Positions 35,545 through 47,594 of a stretch of 64,000 nucleotides of DNA are shown piece by piece (positions within the stretch are counted from its first letter, which is position 1; every line of letters starts with the position of its first letter). The translations under genes were made by a program, and so were the position numbers. The stretch covers positions 14,136,001-14,200,000 of the forward strand of contig OZ231127.1 of NCBI GenBank assembly GCA_965153355.1. Reading direction: 5' to 3'. Origin of the DNA: Flaccisagitta enflata. Lineage: Eukaryota > Chaetognatha > Sagittoidea > Aphragmophora. The notes under the pieces are model-generated. The model was not told the origin of the DNA. It did not search any database and saw only the letters and a program-made list of their open reading frames with translations.

Positions 35545-35763
35545 AACAAGGCCGGATACATGGCTACCCCAGTCGCGTGTGGGTGGGCAGGGGCTGTTTC
35601 TGAGGTCACCCTATTATTTGGGCAGGGCAGTGTGGCCAAGGACCAAAAAAACAAACAAAAAAAGTAATGTGTGACGGAGAGAAGGAAGGACGGACGGACG
35701 GACCGATGGACGGACAAAGCAGGGTGTCACGCGACTAAAAATTGTAGTGTATCCGGCCTTGTT
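35545..35763 (+). mobile_element. Hairpin-ended repeat with both AACAAGGCC ends
   Basis: Starts AACAAGGCCGGATACA at 35545. Carries GTCGCGTG near 35572, a GACGGACG core at 35690-35715 and a truncated CACGCGACTAAAAA end. It then continues to TGTATCCGGCCTTGTT at 35748-35763, a perfect 16-bp inverted copy of its own start. Other copies stop at the TAAAA. Either this is the true two-ended form or a second fragment is abutted in reverse. Confidence 0.75.
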
Positions 35764-36075
35764 ATCTTTTTTATATACTAAGATATATATACTATATGTC
35801 AAAGTTGGAACTGACTTGGGGCTACCTGCAAATTGATCTCATTTTGAGTTCTCCTAACTCTTTCAAAGGCGTCTAATCTGAGGTTCATAGCCTAATTTGT
35901 TTACGAGAAGTGACTCAGATTTATGAACCAGTGCAGATTTCTCTGCACACCCTTTTAACATCACCGTGCCACTGACCACCTTGTGAGATAAGGGTTCGCA
36001 TGTTTTCGACCTTGATCATAATCAATCAATCATTCCCTTTCATACTATTTTTTTTTTTCTCTTTTTATTGATCAG

Positions 36076-36117
36076 GCACTGGATGTACGAACAGAGGAGG
36101 GATTGAAACGCTGCTAA
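36076..36117 (+). CDS. Candidate terminal exon with stop
   Basis: A strong polypyrimidine acceptor, with a T-rich tract and TTTTTATTGATCAG, precedes 36076. In the phase set by the candidate exon at 30354 it reads ALDVRTEEGLKRC and stops at TAA (36115-36117). Another frame stays open for about 50 codons, to about 36230 (TGCTNRGGIETLLK at its start), so the phase is not certain. No recognised product and no clear AATAAA within 500 bp downstream. AATAAA at about 36897 lies beyond the CT arrays. Confidence 0.3.
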   Translation, partial: ALDVRTEEGLKRC

Positions 36118-36332
36118 AGATTGCAAACCATTTCTACACCTTGAAACAACTTTACTGGCGATTTCTTGTGCTGTCGAACTGTCACTCAACAAACTATAAA
36201 AGCATTTCTTTAAACTTCATATCAATATGATTGGAATTTTGTTATTCTGACCATGATCATGTGAAATGTGAAATGTTAAGATAGACATTCAAAAAGATTA
36301 CCTATTTCTTATTTATTTAACAGATCACCTCT

Positions 36333-36336
<4 letters not shown>

Positions 36337-36422
<86 letters not shown>

Positions 36423-36433
36423 TATCTCTCTCT

Positions 36434-36523
<90 letters not shown>
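36337..36523. repeat. (CT)n microsatellite, two blocks
   Basis: 84 bp and about 88 bp of CT separated by ATTATCTCTCTCTGAT. This is the only locus where long dinucleotide arrays have the pyrimidine strand on +. Confidence 0.97.
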
Positions 36524-36528
<5 letters not shown>

Positions 36529-36717
36529 TTTCTCGTGTTTATATACCCGGTAAGTTCAGCTTTTCATAGAGACCAGTCCAAGCCCATTGGAATAGAACAA
36601 AGTAACGCATCTTATAGAGATGAAGGAGATGATTATCATCAAAATTGATAATTTTTTAAATTGACAATTTGAAGGATAGACAGTGCAACGCAACAGCACA
36701 TAAAAGATATCCCACTG

Positions 36718-36754
36718 ATTGAGGCGCAGTGCGCTTTGCGCATTGTGCCTCAAT
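36718..36754. other. 17-bp hairpin with GT wobbles
   Basis: ATTGAGGCGCAGTGCGC and GCGCATTGTGCCTCAAT around a TTT loop pair along all 17 positions if two G-T wobbles are allowed. Followed by a T-tract. It lies 66 bp upstream of the tRNA-like sequence. Confidence 0.7.
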
Positions 36755-36820
36755 TTTTTTTTCTGGTCCTCTGGTCATTTTTTTAGAATATGACCATTTT
36801 TACTCCCTCTTGATTCAACA

Positions 36821-36893
36821 GGGCCCAGTAGTCTAGTGGTAGAGTGGCAGACTTCAGTTGAGGAGGTAGCTGGTTCGAATCCCAGAGAGGCAA
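36821..36893 (+). ncRNA. tRNA-like sequence, pseudogene or SINE head
   Basis: An A-box-like TAGTCTAGTGG (36829-36839) and a perfect B box GGTTCGAATCC (36872-36882) sit 32 bp apart, as in Pol III tRNA promoters. The acceptor ends GGGCCCA and AGAGGCAAC do not pair, the T-arm has only four pairs, and the anticodon stem does not close. It is therefore not a functional tRNA. It fits a tRNA-derived SINE head or tRNA pseudogene. No second copy was noticed in this window. Confidence 0.6.
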
Positions 36894-37179
36894 CTTCAAT
36901 AAAATTTTGAAAAGTGAAATTTATATGAAGGATTCTTTAAAAATTGATGAAACATAACATTTATGTTTAAATTAACAGTACAAATGAATATATATGTATA
37001 AGAAATGAAATTATACAAAAAATTAGACAAATAGAATATAAACAAAAACACAAATAAGAGGGTTAAAATGCATCATTCAAAAGCCTTGTACAGTGAAAAA
37101 GCTCGTTTACACATCTACTGGTTGCCGGCACCACCTGAGTGAATGCAATGGCAGTTTAAGTGGGTTAAGGTGACGGGAG

Positions 37180-37260
37180 AGCCATAATTGGGGAATGGCG
37201 ATTAAATAAATGGCGACTGGGAAACTGCGGCCAGAAATCGGCGACATTTTGGGGGGATTT
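37180..37260. repeat. GGCGACTGGGAAAC-type degenerate repeat
   Basis: Related to the minisatellite at 28530-28790. Confidence 0.5.
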
Positions 37261-37805
37261 CTAAAGAATTTTGACGAAGGAAACCCCAACAGTTATTCAG
37301 TTATGGCGAAAGTCATCAAATCTACCGAAAGTAATGCCAAAACGATACCGACTGCAAATAAGCGGACAAAGAGAGAAAAGTGAAATCTTAAGTAAAGAAC
37401 ATTTCATTCACAAACGCGTTTATCGTTTCCCCAAACGTAAGACGAAAGAAGAAAATTTCGATGGCCATTCTGCAGATTGTCCACCACCAAGAAAAAGAAC
37501 AAAATTGGGTCAGACAGGAAAAGATAGAGGAGAGAAATTTTGATGACAACGTCGACACTAGAATGACCTTAAAGAAAGGCGGTGGTAGCCTCGAGAAAGG
37601 TGATGGTGGCGGTGGCGGTGGAAGGGGCGATGGTTGCTGTGGTGCCGGTGTCTACGTCAACCAGATGACCTTCGAGTAGCGTCATCGCGATAACACCTTC
37701 ACAACAACCGTCACCTGACGTCACCTGACGTCACCTCCAGCATAGCGCTAACACTTTCACCTTTATATTTCTCATCACGAACACGTGGATGATGATGATG
37801 ATGAG

Positions 37806-37809
<4 letters not shown>

Positions 37810-37895
<86 letters not shown>
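37810..37895. repeat. (GA)n microsatellite
   Basis: 86-bp GA run preceded by ATGATGATGATG. Confidence 0.97.
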
Positions 37896-37899
<4 letters not shown>

Positions 37900-38121
37900 A
37901 TGATGAGAAGAGGCGATCGTAATGGAAGAAAAATCAGGGTGACCGATGGAAGCACTGAAGGAAGAAAAGGGAGAAAGGAAGGAGAAAAAAAGGAAAAAAG
38001 AAAAAAAAAAGAGAAAGGAAGAAAATAAAAGTGAAAGAAAGAGAAAGAAAAAAAGAACGAAAACCCGGCCAAGGAGCCCTTCGCTGATGTCAAGGTTCAG
38101 TGAACAGATCAAGAAAGCAGA

Positions 38122-38326
<205 letters not shown>

Positions 38327-38480
38327 AGACGTAGTCAGTAGCCAGAGTCGGTCACGGCCTTCGGACTGGGAATAAGAAGTCACAATCAGGCAAGCGCGTC
38401 GAAGCCTGTCGAAGAAAAGAGGAACGAAGTGGAGGAAGGGAGGAAAGACAAAGAAGGGAAAGAAAGAATGAAAGAAAGAT

Positions 38481-38483
38481 TGA

Positions 38484-38547
<64 letters not shown>

Positions 38548-38548
38548 A
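38481..38548. repeat. (GAAA)n microsatellite
   Basis: About 17 AAAG units. Confidence 0.95.
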
Positions 38549-38859
38549 CAGACTAACAAAAAATTTAAGATAGTAAGCGAAGTAAGCGCGGCAAGTACCA
38601 GAGAAAGAAAAACAAAAGTTTTCTTTTCATCCTTCTTTTATCTCAGTGGCCATTTGGGGGACATTATCGAGGGGCTATTTAAGACAATTCGGGGCCTCTG
38701 GGACAATGAAAGGACAATTTTCGGGGCCTTTGGGACAAAGAAAAAGGCGACGACCGAAAGGGAGGGCCTCCAGGGATGCGGCAAAACCAGAGACTTGTCG
38801 AGTCCAAAGAGAGAGAGAATCAAAAATTGGTTAAACAAGGAAAACATCGCCGTTGAGAC

Positions 38860-39200
38860 TTCAAAAGGCGTTGGGAGTTGGGACTTCCGGAATGCGGCGC
38901 TGAGACTTACGAGGCGGCATTGTGGGCGTGTTTCTAGTGAAAATGAAAAACGCTATTGTTCCCATTGAACGCGTATACAGCGTGAACACGTATCTATAAA
39001 TTTCTGCGGAGCGAGTGCGCGGAGGGAGCGGTGCGAGTGAACGAACGTAGCGAGCGACCGAGTCGCCCGTTCAAAACGCGATTGTCTCAGACTAGAGACA
39101 CCCCCTGTGTCTTCCGAGGCGGCGTTTAGTCAAAAGGCGGCGTTGACTGGCAAGATCGGCGTCGATTTTAAAGGGTGGCACTTTGAGCAGAAAGGCGGCG
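38860..39200. repeat. GAGGCGGCGTTGAGACT-type repeats split by a MITE
   Basis: GCGGCGYTGAGACTTACGAG and GAGGCGGCGTTTAGTC words occur on both sides of the MITE at 38924-39105. The MITE therefore inserted into a pre-existing degenerate GGCGG array. Confidence 0.65.
38924..39105. mobile_element. PIF/Harbinger-like MITE, copy 2
   Basis: 182 bp. GGGCGTGTTTCTAGTGA on the left and ACTAGAGACACCCCC on the right, flanked by TGT (38921-38923, 39106-39108). The interior keeps GCGAGTGAACGAACGTAGCG and CGAGCGACCGAG words shared with copy 1, but about 75 bp is missing relative to it. Confidence 0.8.
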
Positions 39201-39299
39201 CCCGTTGAGGGTAGAAACCCGACGCTGAGGGATGCCCCGATGGGGGAACGGAAAAAGTGCGTCCACAGACTCATAGAAGGAAGACGGAGGTGACAAAAT

Positions 39300-39375
39300 G
39301 GCAGGTGAAGTGGGATTGGAGTGGAGGTGGAGTGGGGGTGGAGTGGGGTGAAGTGGGGTGGAGTGGAGGTGGCGC
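39300..39375. repeat. GTGGAGTGGG minisatellite
   Basis: GGAGTGG words repeat about eight times with 5-11-bp spacing. Confidence 0.85.
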
Positions 39376-39399
39376 ATCGTTCCATGGCAAATGGAAATG

Positions 39400-39800
39400 G
39401 AGCGAGGAAAAAACTTATGGATGTAAAGAAAACAAGAACTTGATCGATTTAGCACCGTAGATAATCATTCATAGATAATTAGACAAAAAGAAAAAAAAAC
39501 AACAAGAAAACAAATATCAAACGGAAATCCAAAAGAATTACACTTTTTGTAAGGGAAAGAAAAGTAGATATGTGAAATGAGATATTTGACTTTTTTGGGA
39601 AGATTGATACGGGAAAGAAACAATACAGAGTCAAGAGAAGGGAATGCAGTACCAAGAAGAGAGTTGTAACCCCAGGAAAGGGAAACAGTTTTTCCCGTCG
39701 TCTTCAGTTCGAGTTGAAGTATCAATGACAGTTGGCGTCAAGAACGTTTTGCTGACTCATTGCCACTCTCGTTTCTTCAAACGGGAAGGAAAGAAAGAAT
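39400..39800. other. Anonymous stretch
   Basis: Nothing recognised. Confidence 0.5.
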
Positions 39801-39820
39801 GACAGAGAGAGAGAGAGACA

Positions 39821-39822
<2 letters not shown>

Positions 39823-39911
<89 letters not shown>
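39823..39911. repeat. (GA)n microsatellite
   Basis: 89-bp GA run, followed by scattered GACA words to about 40225. Confidence 0.97.
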
Positions 39912-39913
<2 letters not shown>

Positions 39914-40393
39914 TTACAGACAAAACGACAGTCAAAAAGAACCGTACAAAAATTCCTACAGAAACAAAGCCAGAGATAGACTGACAGACAAAACAATTGG
40001 GAGAGGAACAGAATTATAGACAATAACAAACAGCGCGCCAGACAGGCAGAGTAAGAGCGATGTACTGTTTGACAGGGGGACACAAAAAGAATGATCACAG
40101 AGACAGGCACAGAGACACTAACCCAAAAACGGGAAGACCAGCAAACAGAGAGACTAACAAATAAATCATACAGTCTTAAGGATACACAGACAGACTGCCA
40201 GACAGACAAGCAGATAATGGATGGAAAAGCGGACGCCAGAACCGACATATAGACGGGGCAAACAGCGGACAAAGAGATAGAAGCGAAGATAGCAGAAGAG
40301 TTTCTGCAGGGAGTTCTTGTGTGCTGTTGGAGGAGATGCCATGCGCCATTGAAGAGTTGTGCATTGTCGACCTCGCAAGCACTGAACCGAGAC

Positions 40394-40573
<180 letters not shown>

Positions 40574-40579
40574 GAAAAA

Positions 40580-41140
40580 AGCGATGGTAGGTGACGGTTG
40601 GATGAACAAGTTTTGGTTTTCAGTTGACTTTGTATCAAAAATTGTTGCGTTGGTGGAAAATGCATCAACCAAAAAGAGAAAAAATTCAAACTCCAAACAT
40701 CAAAAGACTCAGATGACATTCGCTTCAACAGACAAATAGAAAAAAATGGATAGAGTTACAGAGATTGGAAACAAAATTCAGCAAAAAAATCTTTCTATGG
40801 CACTATTTTGATGCATTCATTTTCCTTGTTATCTAACCGATTAGTCATGAAGGAGACATTCAGGTTAATACAGAGAACCAACAGCATATAGCAGCAAAAT
40901 GACGCTGTTAGGGAGGACCCTACTAAACTTTGAATTATCTTCTCGAATGTATTTCTTCTTTCTCTCTTCCTTCCCTCGTCCCTTCCTTTCTTTGTCTTTC
41001 CTTTCATTCTTGCTCGGTGTTACATCTTTCTTTTTTTATATTTCTGATGGTCTCGTCGTTCGACCATTTGCGAAATCGGTTGTAACGCTTCTTTACATTT
41101 AGCGCCAATTGTACAGACGCTGCAATTATTTCTCTTCTCC
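40580..41140. other. Anonymous stretch
   Basis: A pyrimidine-rich section at 40940-41035; otherwise nothing recognised. Confidence 0.5.
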
Positions 41141-41143
41141 TCT

Positions 41144-41170
41144 CTGTCTCTGTCTCTGTCTCTGTCTCTG

Positions 41171-41222
<52 letters not shown>

Positions 41223-41254
41223 TCTCTGTGTCTCTCTCTCTCTCTCTCTCTCTC
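41144..41254. repeat. (CTCTGT)n then (CT)n compound array
   Basis: Eight CTCTGT units, then CT with two GT interruptions. Confidence 0.95.
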
Positions 41255-41786
41255 ACTCTCTGTCCGAACAGAGCTACAACAAGGTAGGGGTGAAACACGA
41301 TGGGGGGCGGGGGTTTGACCCCGGGGTCGCTGATGGGTCATTCAAGGTCGTTGGAGCTATCTTTACAATGACGCGTGACTAAGAACTCAAAATGGGGGAA
41401 CAGTAAAAGAGAAGAAAAAAGATGTTTCTTTTACCATCAACTCACTCTTGCGAGAGAAACGACAATGACTGAACAAAAACATGATTTGCATATGTAACTC
41501 AATGATATGTACATCATGGAGGCTTTGAAGGATGATTTAAAAGACACATACCTGTATGTTATGTATATTCCATGATTTTGCGACGCACCCAAAATGAAAC
41601 AAGCATCGGCAGATGTGCAGAAGAAATAAAAAAAGAGGAGAGAAGTGGGGGGAGGTGCAAAAAAGAAGGAAAAGGGAAATAAACGATAAGTGTGTGTAGT
41701 AAAGCCTATGATGGAAGTCAATGACTTACGCAATAAAAAGAGAGGACGCAATAATAATGTGACCGCGTTCGCGCGGGAGTTAAGAG

Positions 41787-41985
<199 letters not shown>

Positions 41986-42098
41986 TATTTGGTGTAAATC
42001 CTAACGTAACAGTCGCGCCATTTCGCTGCTCCACCCCCTTAAAGGAATCGGAAAATGTGCTTCCAACCTCCTTTCTTTTTTCTTCTTGTTTTTGCGTT

Positions 42099-42121
42099 CT
42101 CTCTCTCTCTCTCTCTCTCTT
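42099..42121. repeat. (CT)n microsatellite, short
   Basis: 23-bp CT run. Confidence 0.9.
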
Positions 42122-42462
42122 TTTCTTGTACCATGTATGGATAGATACAATAGAGCGGGTCACAACACTTTCCATGGTGTATTGTGCGATGTTGGCGGAG
42201 TATGGAGAGTGGGTCAGAACGCATTCTAGTGGCAGGTATTGGGCTTGCTAGTATGATATTGGTAGATCCGATGAATACATAAACATTTGTATACAATACT
42301 ATAGAGGGTAAACGCAATGTGAAACTGTTTTTGTTACTCATGTTAAACAAGTTTGCTGCCAAATGTAAAGTGAATATCTGTTGACCAATCGTCGAAAACA
42401 AATTGAACACTTGAACTTGCACTTGGACTCGCATTTCGACCCGCACTTGGACGCAATATTTC

Positions 42463-42464
<2 letters not shown>

Positions 42465-42505
<41 letters not shown>
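42465..42505. repeat. (CT)n microsatellite, short
   Basis: 41-bp CT run. Confidence 0.95.
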
Positions 42506-42509
<4 letters not shown>

Positions 42510-43075
42510 TCTTCCTCAACTTGTCGACCGCGGACACCCTAACTAGATTAATGGCCATCGTCTTATCAGCTTTGAAAATAATTTCTTTTTTATCCAAAAG
42601 ACATCAATTCTATTTTCTCTTGCCTTTCCACAAGATTTTCCCCACTGAGCGCCTTCTCTCTTGGGCCAAGTGACCCGCGTGCACCACAGGCCAGATCAAC
42701 AAACGCGTTGAAAAGGGACTCCAAAAGGCCTCTCAATGGCCTCACGATTAAAGACACGAGTGGACGTTATCACTCCACTCGCGTGGGTCGGGACAATTGA
42801 CCATAGAAAAAAACGTTATTTTATGTCCTGACAATTCAAGAAAAAAAACAACTTGAGAATGAAAATGGCAGCTCCCATCGAACATTCGAAGAAACAGCTG
42901 ATCATTGTTTGATATCCTACGTTCGCCCCAATTGTGGAATTCCAGAATAGAGAAACAACTCAAGCGAAAAAAAGAAAAGAAAGGAGAAAGAGAAACGAAA
43001 AAAAAAAAAAGAATGAAAAAATTCCGATATGAAATTGCAGTCATGAACTAATTATTTTCTCCTCAAGAGCGCGGA
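42510..43075. other. Anonymous stretch
   Basis: Contains an imperfect hairpin CACGAGTGGA ... TCCACTCGCGTG at about 42756-42786. No gene recognised. Confidence 0.5.
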
Positions 43076-43112
43076 AAAAAGGAGGTGGAGAAAAGAAATG
43101 GATTCGAGAAGA

Positions 43113-43240
43113 GAAAATGGGGAAGGGAAGAAAGGAGGAAAGAATAAGGAGATTTGGAAAATAGGATGACAGAAACAGGGGCATTGGGTGGGAAGATGGG
43201 GAAGGGAAGAAAGGAGGAAAGAATAAGGAGATCTGGAAAG
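43113..43240. repeat. 79-bp tandem duplication of purine sequence
   Basis: GGGGAAGGGAAGAAAGGAGG and AAGAATAAGGAGAT occur twice, about 79 bp apart. Confidence 0.85.
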
Positions 43241-43369
43241 GGAGTCGACAGAGGAAAGGGCTTAGGGGAGGGGGTGAGGTGGGAAGAAAAAATGTTTTTA
43301 TACATAAGGATTGCGCATAACAAAATATTGAATTCTCAGTCACTGTGACTAATGATTGGATATGTATGT

Positions 43370-43698
<329 letters not shown>

Positions 43699-43772
43699 AA
43701 AGAGGACGGCGATGGTAAAGCAAAATGGCGGAATGGAAGATAAGCAGTGGAGAAGCGCTCCATCACGCCTTG

Positions 43773-43774
<2 letters not shown>

Positions 43775-43869
<95 letters not shown>
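43775..43869. repeat. (GA)n microsatellite
   Basis: 95-bp GA run. Confidence 0.97.
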
Positions 43870-43871
<2 letters not shown>

Positions 43872-43879
43872 CTTGAATA

Positions 43880-44425
43880 TCAAAACAATGGCATCAGCTA
43901 GAAAACCCGTAGCCGTGAAAAAGTACATGGGGAAAATTTAACAAGGACATGAAAAAAATGGGAGAGTCCAAGGGGAAAAATAAAATAAGATCAAAATCTA
44001 TGGTGCAAAGTTTGGCTTTAAGTTAAAACTCTCAAATCACCATTACACCTATATCAAAAATCATTTTACATGTATGTCAGTACGTCAGAACTATACCGCC
44101 CATGAAACTTGGTACATCAGAATTGCGAAGCTTCTCCATTATCATGAGAAAGCAGTCAGACACATCGAGTCAAAAAAAAAAAAAGAGAAACATTGAAATG
44201 ATGTGAGGATCATGAAGTAGGTGATCATTGAGGGAAATGACCCAGCAATGATTCGGCAATGACGCAGCAATGACGCAGCAACGTCAACACCATCAGCCGC
44301 AACAACAACAACAACGACAACAATGACAACAAATCCCGACTGAAGCGGCAAACCTTTCAACGACACAATGAAACTACCAACGATGTAGAAGTTTAACAGC
44401 GTGGAAAAAAAATCAGGTAAAGCTG
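43880..44425. other. Anonymous stretch
   Basis: Small GACGCAGCAAT direct repeats at 44240-44285, then a short interrupted AAC run; nothing else. Confidence 0.5.
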
Positions 44426-44426
44426 C

Positions 44427-44430
<4 letters not shown>

Positions 44431-44515
<85 letters not shown>
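44431..44515. repeat. (GA)n microsatellite
   Basis: 85-bp GA run. Confidence 0.97.
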
Positions 44516-44516
<1 letters not shown>

Positions 44517-44607
44517 GGAGAAGTAAAACTGATGGGAAAACCAACAAAAGAATTTCTAGGGTAAAGACTTTCAGGAGAAAAAAACATGGGCGACGAGAAT
44601 GCAAGAT

Positions 44608-44611
<4 letters not shown>

Positions 44612-44668
<57 letters not shown>
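44612..44668. repeat. (GA)n microsatellite
   Basis: 57-bp GA run, the main short array with GA on +. Confidence 0.96.
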
Positions 44669-44671
<3 letters not shown>

Positions 44672-45006
44672 ATTCGGAACAAAACCGAACAAAAGTGAGA
44701 AAAGACAGACACTGCACTAGTTTGCGACCCACACAGATTTGCCATGAGCAGCCTCGTATAGTAGGAAAAGGGAACTAAAAGGAAATAGCAATGATTTACT
44801 GATAATCAAATATTTGAAAAATGATTATCTTTTCTGGATGAGGGTTGATGGTGATAAGGTGAATGAAGAGTGACGGTGGTGACAAACGCGAAGTTTTTAA
44901 ATAGAACTCTTAAGATATAGATTTAAAGAATTGAAGATAGTAGAAGAGTTTTACTTTCAGCTATAAGCAGAAAGTCATCTGGCCACTGCGAAGAGACGAC
45001 CATCGA

Positions 45007-45108
45007 CTACAAGGCGCCGTTGAACCTCTCGGCAACGGTCGCCTCATAGGGCCGTCCTCCAAAAAGGGAGTACTTATGGAAAAAATGGACGTGTTCAACA
45101 AGGACACC
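45007..45108 (-). CDS. Candidate terminal exon, minus strand
   Basis: On the minus strand a branch-point-like TACTAAT is followed 10-15 bp later by CACATAAG, and then by 33 codons that end at TAG (45007-45009). The frame begins GVLVEHVHFFHKYSLFGG and ends RPYEATVAERFNGAL. Residue composition is strongly protein-like, and local GC rises well above the flanks. The phase fits the candidate exon at 45433-45496. I do not recognise the family. The acceptor lacks a strong pyrimidine tract, and a second frame is also open for about 50 codons, so strand and phase need homology support. Confidence 0.33.
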   Translation of the reverse strand, partial: GVLVEHVHFFHKYSLFGGRPYEATVAERFNGAL

Positions 45109-45432
45109 CTTATGTGTCGCTATTAGTAACAATTAAAATGAATAAATCGGAACCTTTTTTTCAATGATTAAGCTTTCAAAAACTTTGGTACAATCTATTT
45201 GAAATATTCTCGTACTCTTGATAGTTTGAATCATTCTCTATTTTGTTTGTAACATTTATTTTTTCAGAATGATTAAAAACGAAACAATCAGTGAATATAA
45301 TTATATAAAAATCTATTTACGTGAATATGCAAACCTGTATTATGACGATTAAGTCGATCTTTTGTCCAGTCGATTCTTTAGTGTATGTTCTTTATGTGGT
45401 TAAAACTCAATGAAATATATCTCAGTACTCAC

Positions 45433-45496
45433 AATGTCATGGATGTCATCAACAGCGTGAGCACGTTCATCATTGATGATAAAACGCATAACAAAG
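45433..45496 (-). CDS. Candidate internal exon, minus strand
   Basis: 64 bases on the minus strand lie between an acceptor AACATAGATCAG and a near-perfect donor ATT/GTGAGTAC. The only sensible frame reads FVMRFIINDERAH and AVDDIHDI, ending in phase 0. It is 325 bp upstream, in minus orientation, of the candidate terminal exon. Together they could be the 3' part of a minus-strand gene. A further open frame at 45667-45855 (minus) starts MTETVCHLGNSSGYC and could be an upstream exon, but I could not find a convincing donor for it. Confidence 0.33.
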
Positions 45497-45922
45497 CTGA
45501 TCTATGTTGACATTGACGTTAGTCCCAAACTCTTAGAAAAAAAAATCATTTGGTTTCTCTTGTTCTAAATCTGGCTCTTACTTGATTGTTTATTCGTTTC
45601 CCAAATAACAATTTGTCAAGTTATTATCCATCACTCCCCCTCTCTCTCCCCCTCTCCCCCCCCATCTCAAACAGTAACCCCTTCTTTCTTCTCCCCCTTT
45701 CTTTCGCCGTGGTAGTTGTCTCCCCCGTGGGTCCGTTTAATTCGCTCTTGGAAGATCGTCTCATTTTCCCGATGGGAGACGCCTAATTCCTCCCAGTGGA
45801 AACCTGGCGTACAATACCCACTGGAATTTCCTAGGTGGCAGACAGTCTCCGTCATCTTCTTCCCCCGTCTTCTTCTTCTTTTCCGTCTTCGTCGCCCTCG
45901 GCTACAGTTTCGTGTGAGTTGT

Positions 45923-45923
45923 T

Positions 45924-46013
<90 letters not shown>
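45923..46013. repeat. (GTC)n microsatellite
   Basis: About 30 uninterrupted GTC/TCG triplets, the only long array of this class. Confidence 0.97.
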
Positions 46014-46189
46014 TCGTGTGTTTTTATTTTTTTTCTCTCTCTCCTTCTCCAATGTTTACCTTCTTCCCCATATTCATTTCCTCCCCCTCTCGCTTTCGTT
46101 CTCGGTTTCCATCATCATCTTCCTTTAGTTGTTGTAAGATGACAAGATTTTTTTAGGGTGTTTATCGTTTTCATGGATGTGTTTCCGAT

Positions 46190-46275
46190 CTCTGTCTCTG
46201 TCTCTGTCTCTCTGTCTGTCTTTGTCTCTGTCTCTGTCTCTCTCTGCCTCTGTCTCTCTCTCTCTCTGTCTCTCA
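46190..46275. repeat. (CTCTGT)n array
   Basis: CTCTGT units with GTCT and CT variants. Confidence 0.92.
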
Positions 46276-46287
46276 TGAATTTTTTGA

Positions 46288-46405
<118 letters not shown>

Positions 46406-46453
46406 AGGTGGACGCAAGCATATTGCACCTACAACCACTCACGATGTTGCACA

Positions 46454-46645
<192 letters not shown>

Positions 46646-46934
46646 CTTGACCGACGGGAACATAGCTGCAGAGATACAGACACCATGGACCCAAAAAATA
46701 AAAGGATCAAGAAAAAATGGAGGAAAAAGAAGAAAAAAAAGAAAAGAAAGGAAACATTCGGAAAAAAGACTTGAATTTCAATTGGATAGAAAGACGCAAA
46801 AGAGGGAAAAGAGAAAAAAAGAGGAAGAAGAAGAATATCTCAAATTTTCCGTAAATGCGAGGAATTACTTTCAAATCTGAATGTTATTTCGTAGTCAAAT
46901 CAGGGCACCGTTGGGACGGAAAAGAGGGAGGTAA

Positions 46935-47095
46935 GAGACGGGAGTTAGGGGGAAGGGGAAGGGGAAGGGGAAGGGGAAGGGGAAGGGGAAGGGGAAGTCG
47001 TTGTGGGGTTGTGAGGGAAAAGAAGGAGGTAAGAGACGGGAGTTAGGGGAAGGGGAAGGGGAAGAGGAAGTCGTTGTGGGGTTGTGAGGGAAAAG
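46935..47095. repeat. (GGGGAA)n array inside a ~105-bp duplication
   Basis: AGACGGGAGTTAGGGG and GTCGTTGTGGGGTTGTGAGG each occur twice. The first copy holds nine or so GGGGAA units, the second three. Confidence 0.93.
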
Positions 47096-47300
47096 GGGAC
47101 AAGGTGTCGTTTGAGGGGGGGTGGTAAGAAAACGCTGAGGGGATTTGAAATGAGAGTAAATGATTGGTAAATGATTGGTAATGGGGAAACTGGTGCGACC
47201 TGGTTTTTGCTAGGCCACCAAAGGTTTGCTCAACGGAGGACGGACCTGTAAGTAAGAAAACTCCGTCAATGCAGCCATAGAGTAGATACGAGAAGGAAAA

Positions 47301-47302
47301 CA

Positions 47303-47386
<84 letters not shown>

Positions 47387-47388
47387 AA
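47301..47388. repeat. (GAAA)n microsatellite
   Basis: 88 bp of AAAG. Confidence 0.96.
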
Positions 47389-47594
47389 ATTGGCAGAGAG
47401 CATGGAATAAAAACGTGAAAACGGGATTGAAAAGGAATAGGAAAAGAAAGAAAGAAAAGAAAGAAACTAGAAAGAGAGATAAATCCATGCAAACGTTTGC
47501 AAATAATCGAATGTGAGCGAAATTTTTGAAAGAGTAAAATTGTGAAAAGGAATGAAAGTAAAGTAGGAGGGGAGAGCACCGGAGGGGAAAGAGG

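Noticed and set aside
36821-36893. Functional tRNA gene
   Set aside because: A and B boxes are good, but acceptor, anticodon and T stems do not pair properly. It is kept only as a tRNA-like or SINE head.
46935-47095. Telomere-like GGGGAA repeats
   Set aside because: The motif is not a known metazoan telomere repeat (TTAGGG/TTAGG), is short and internal, and belongs to a local tandem duplication.
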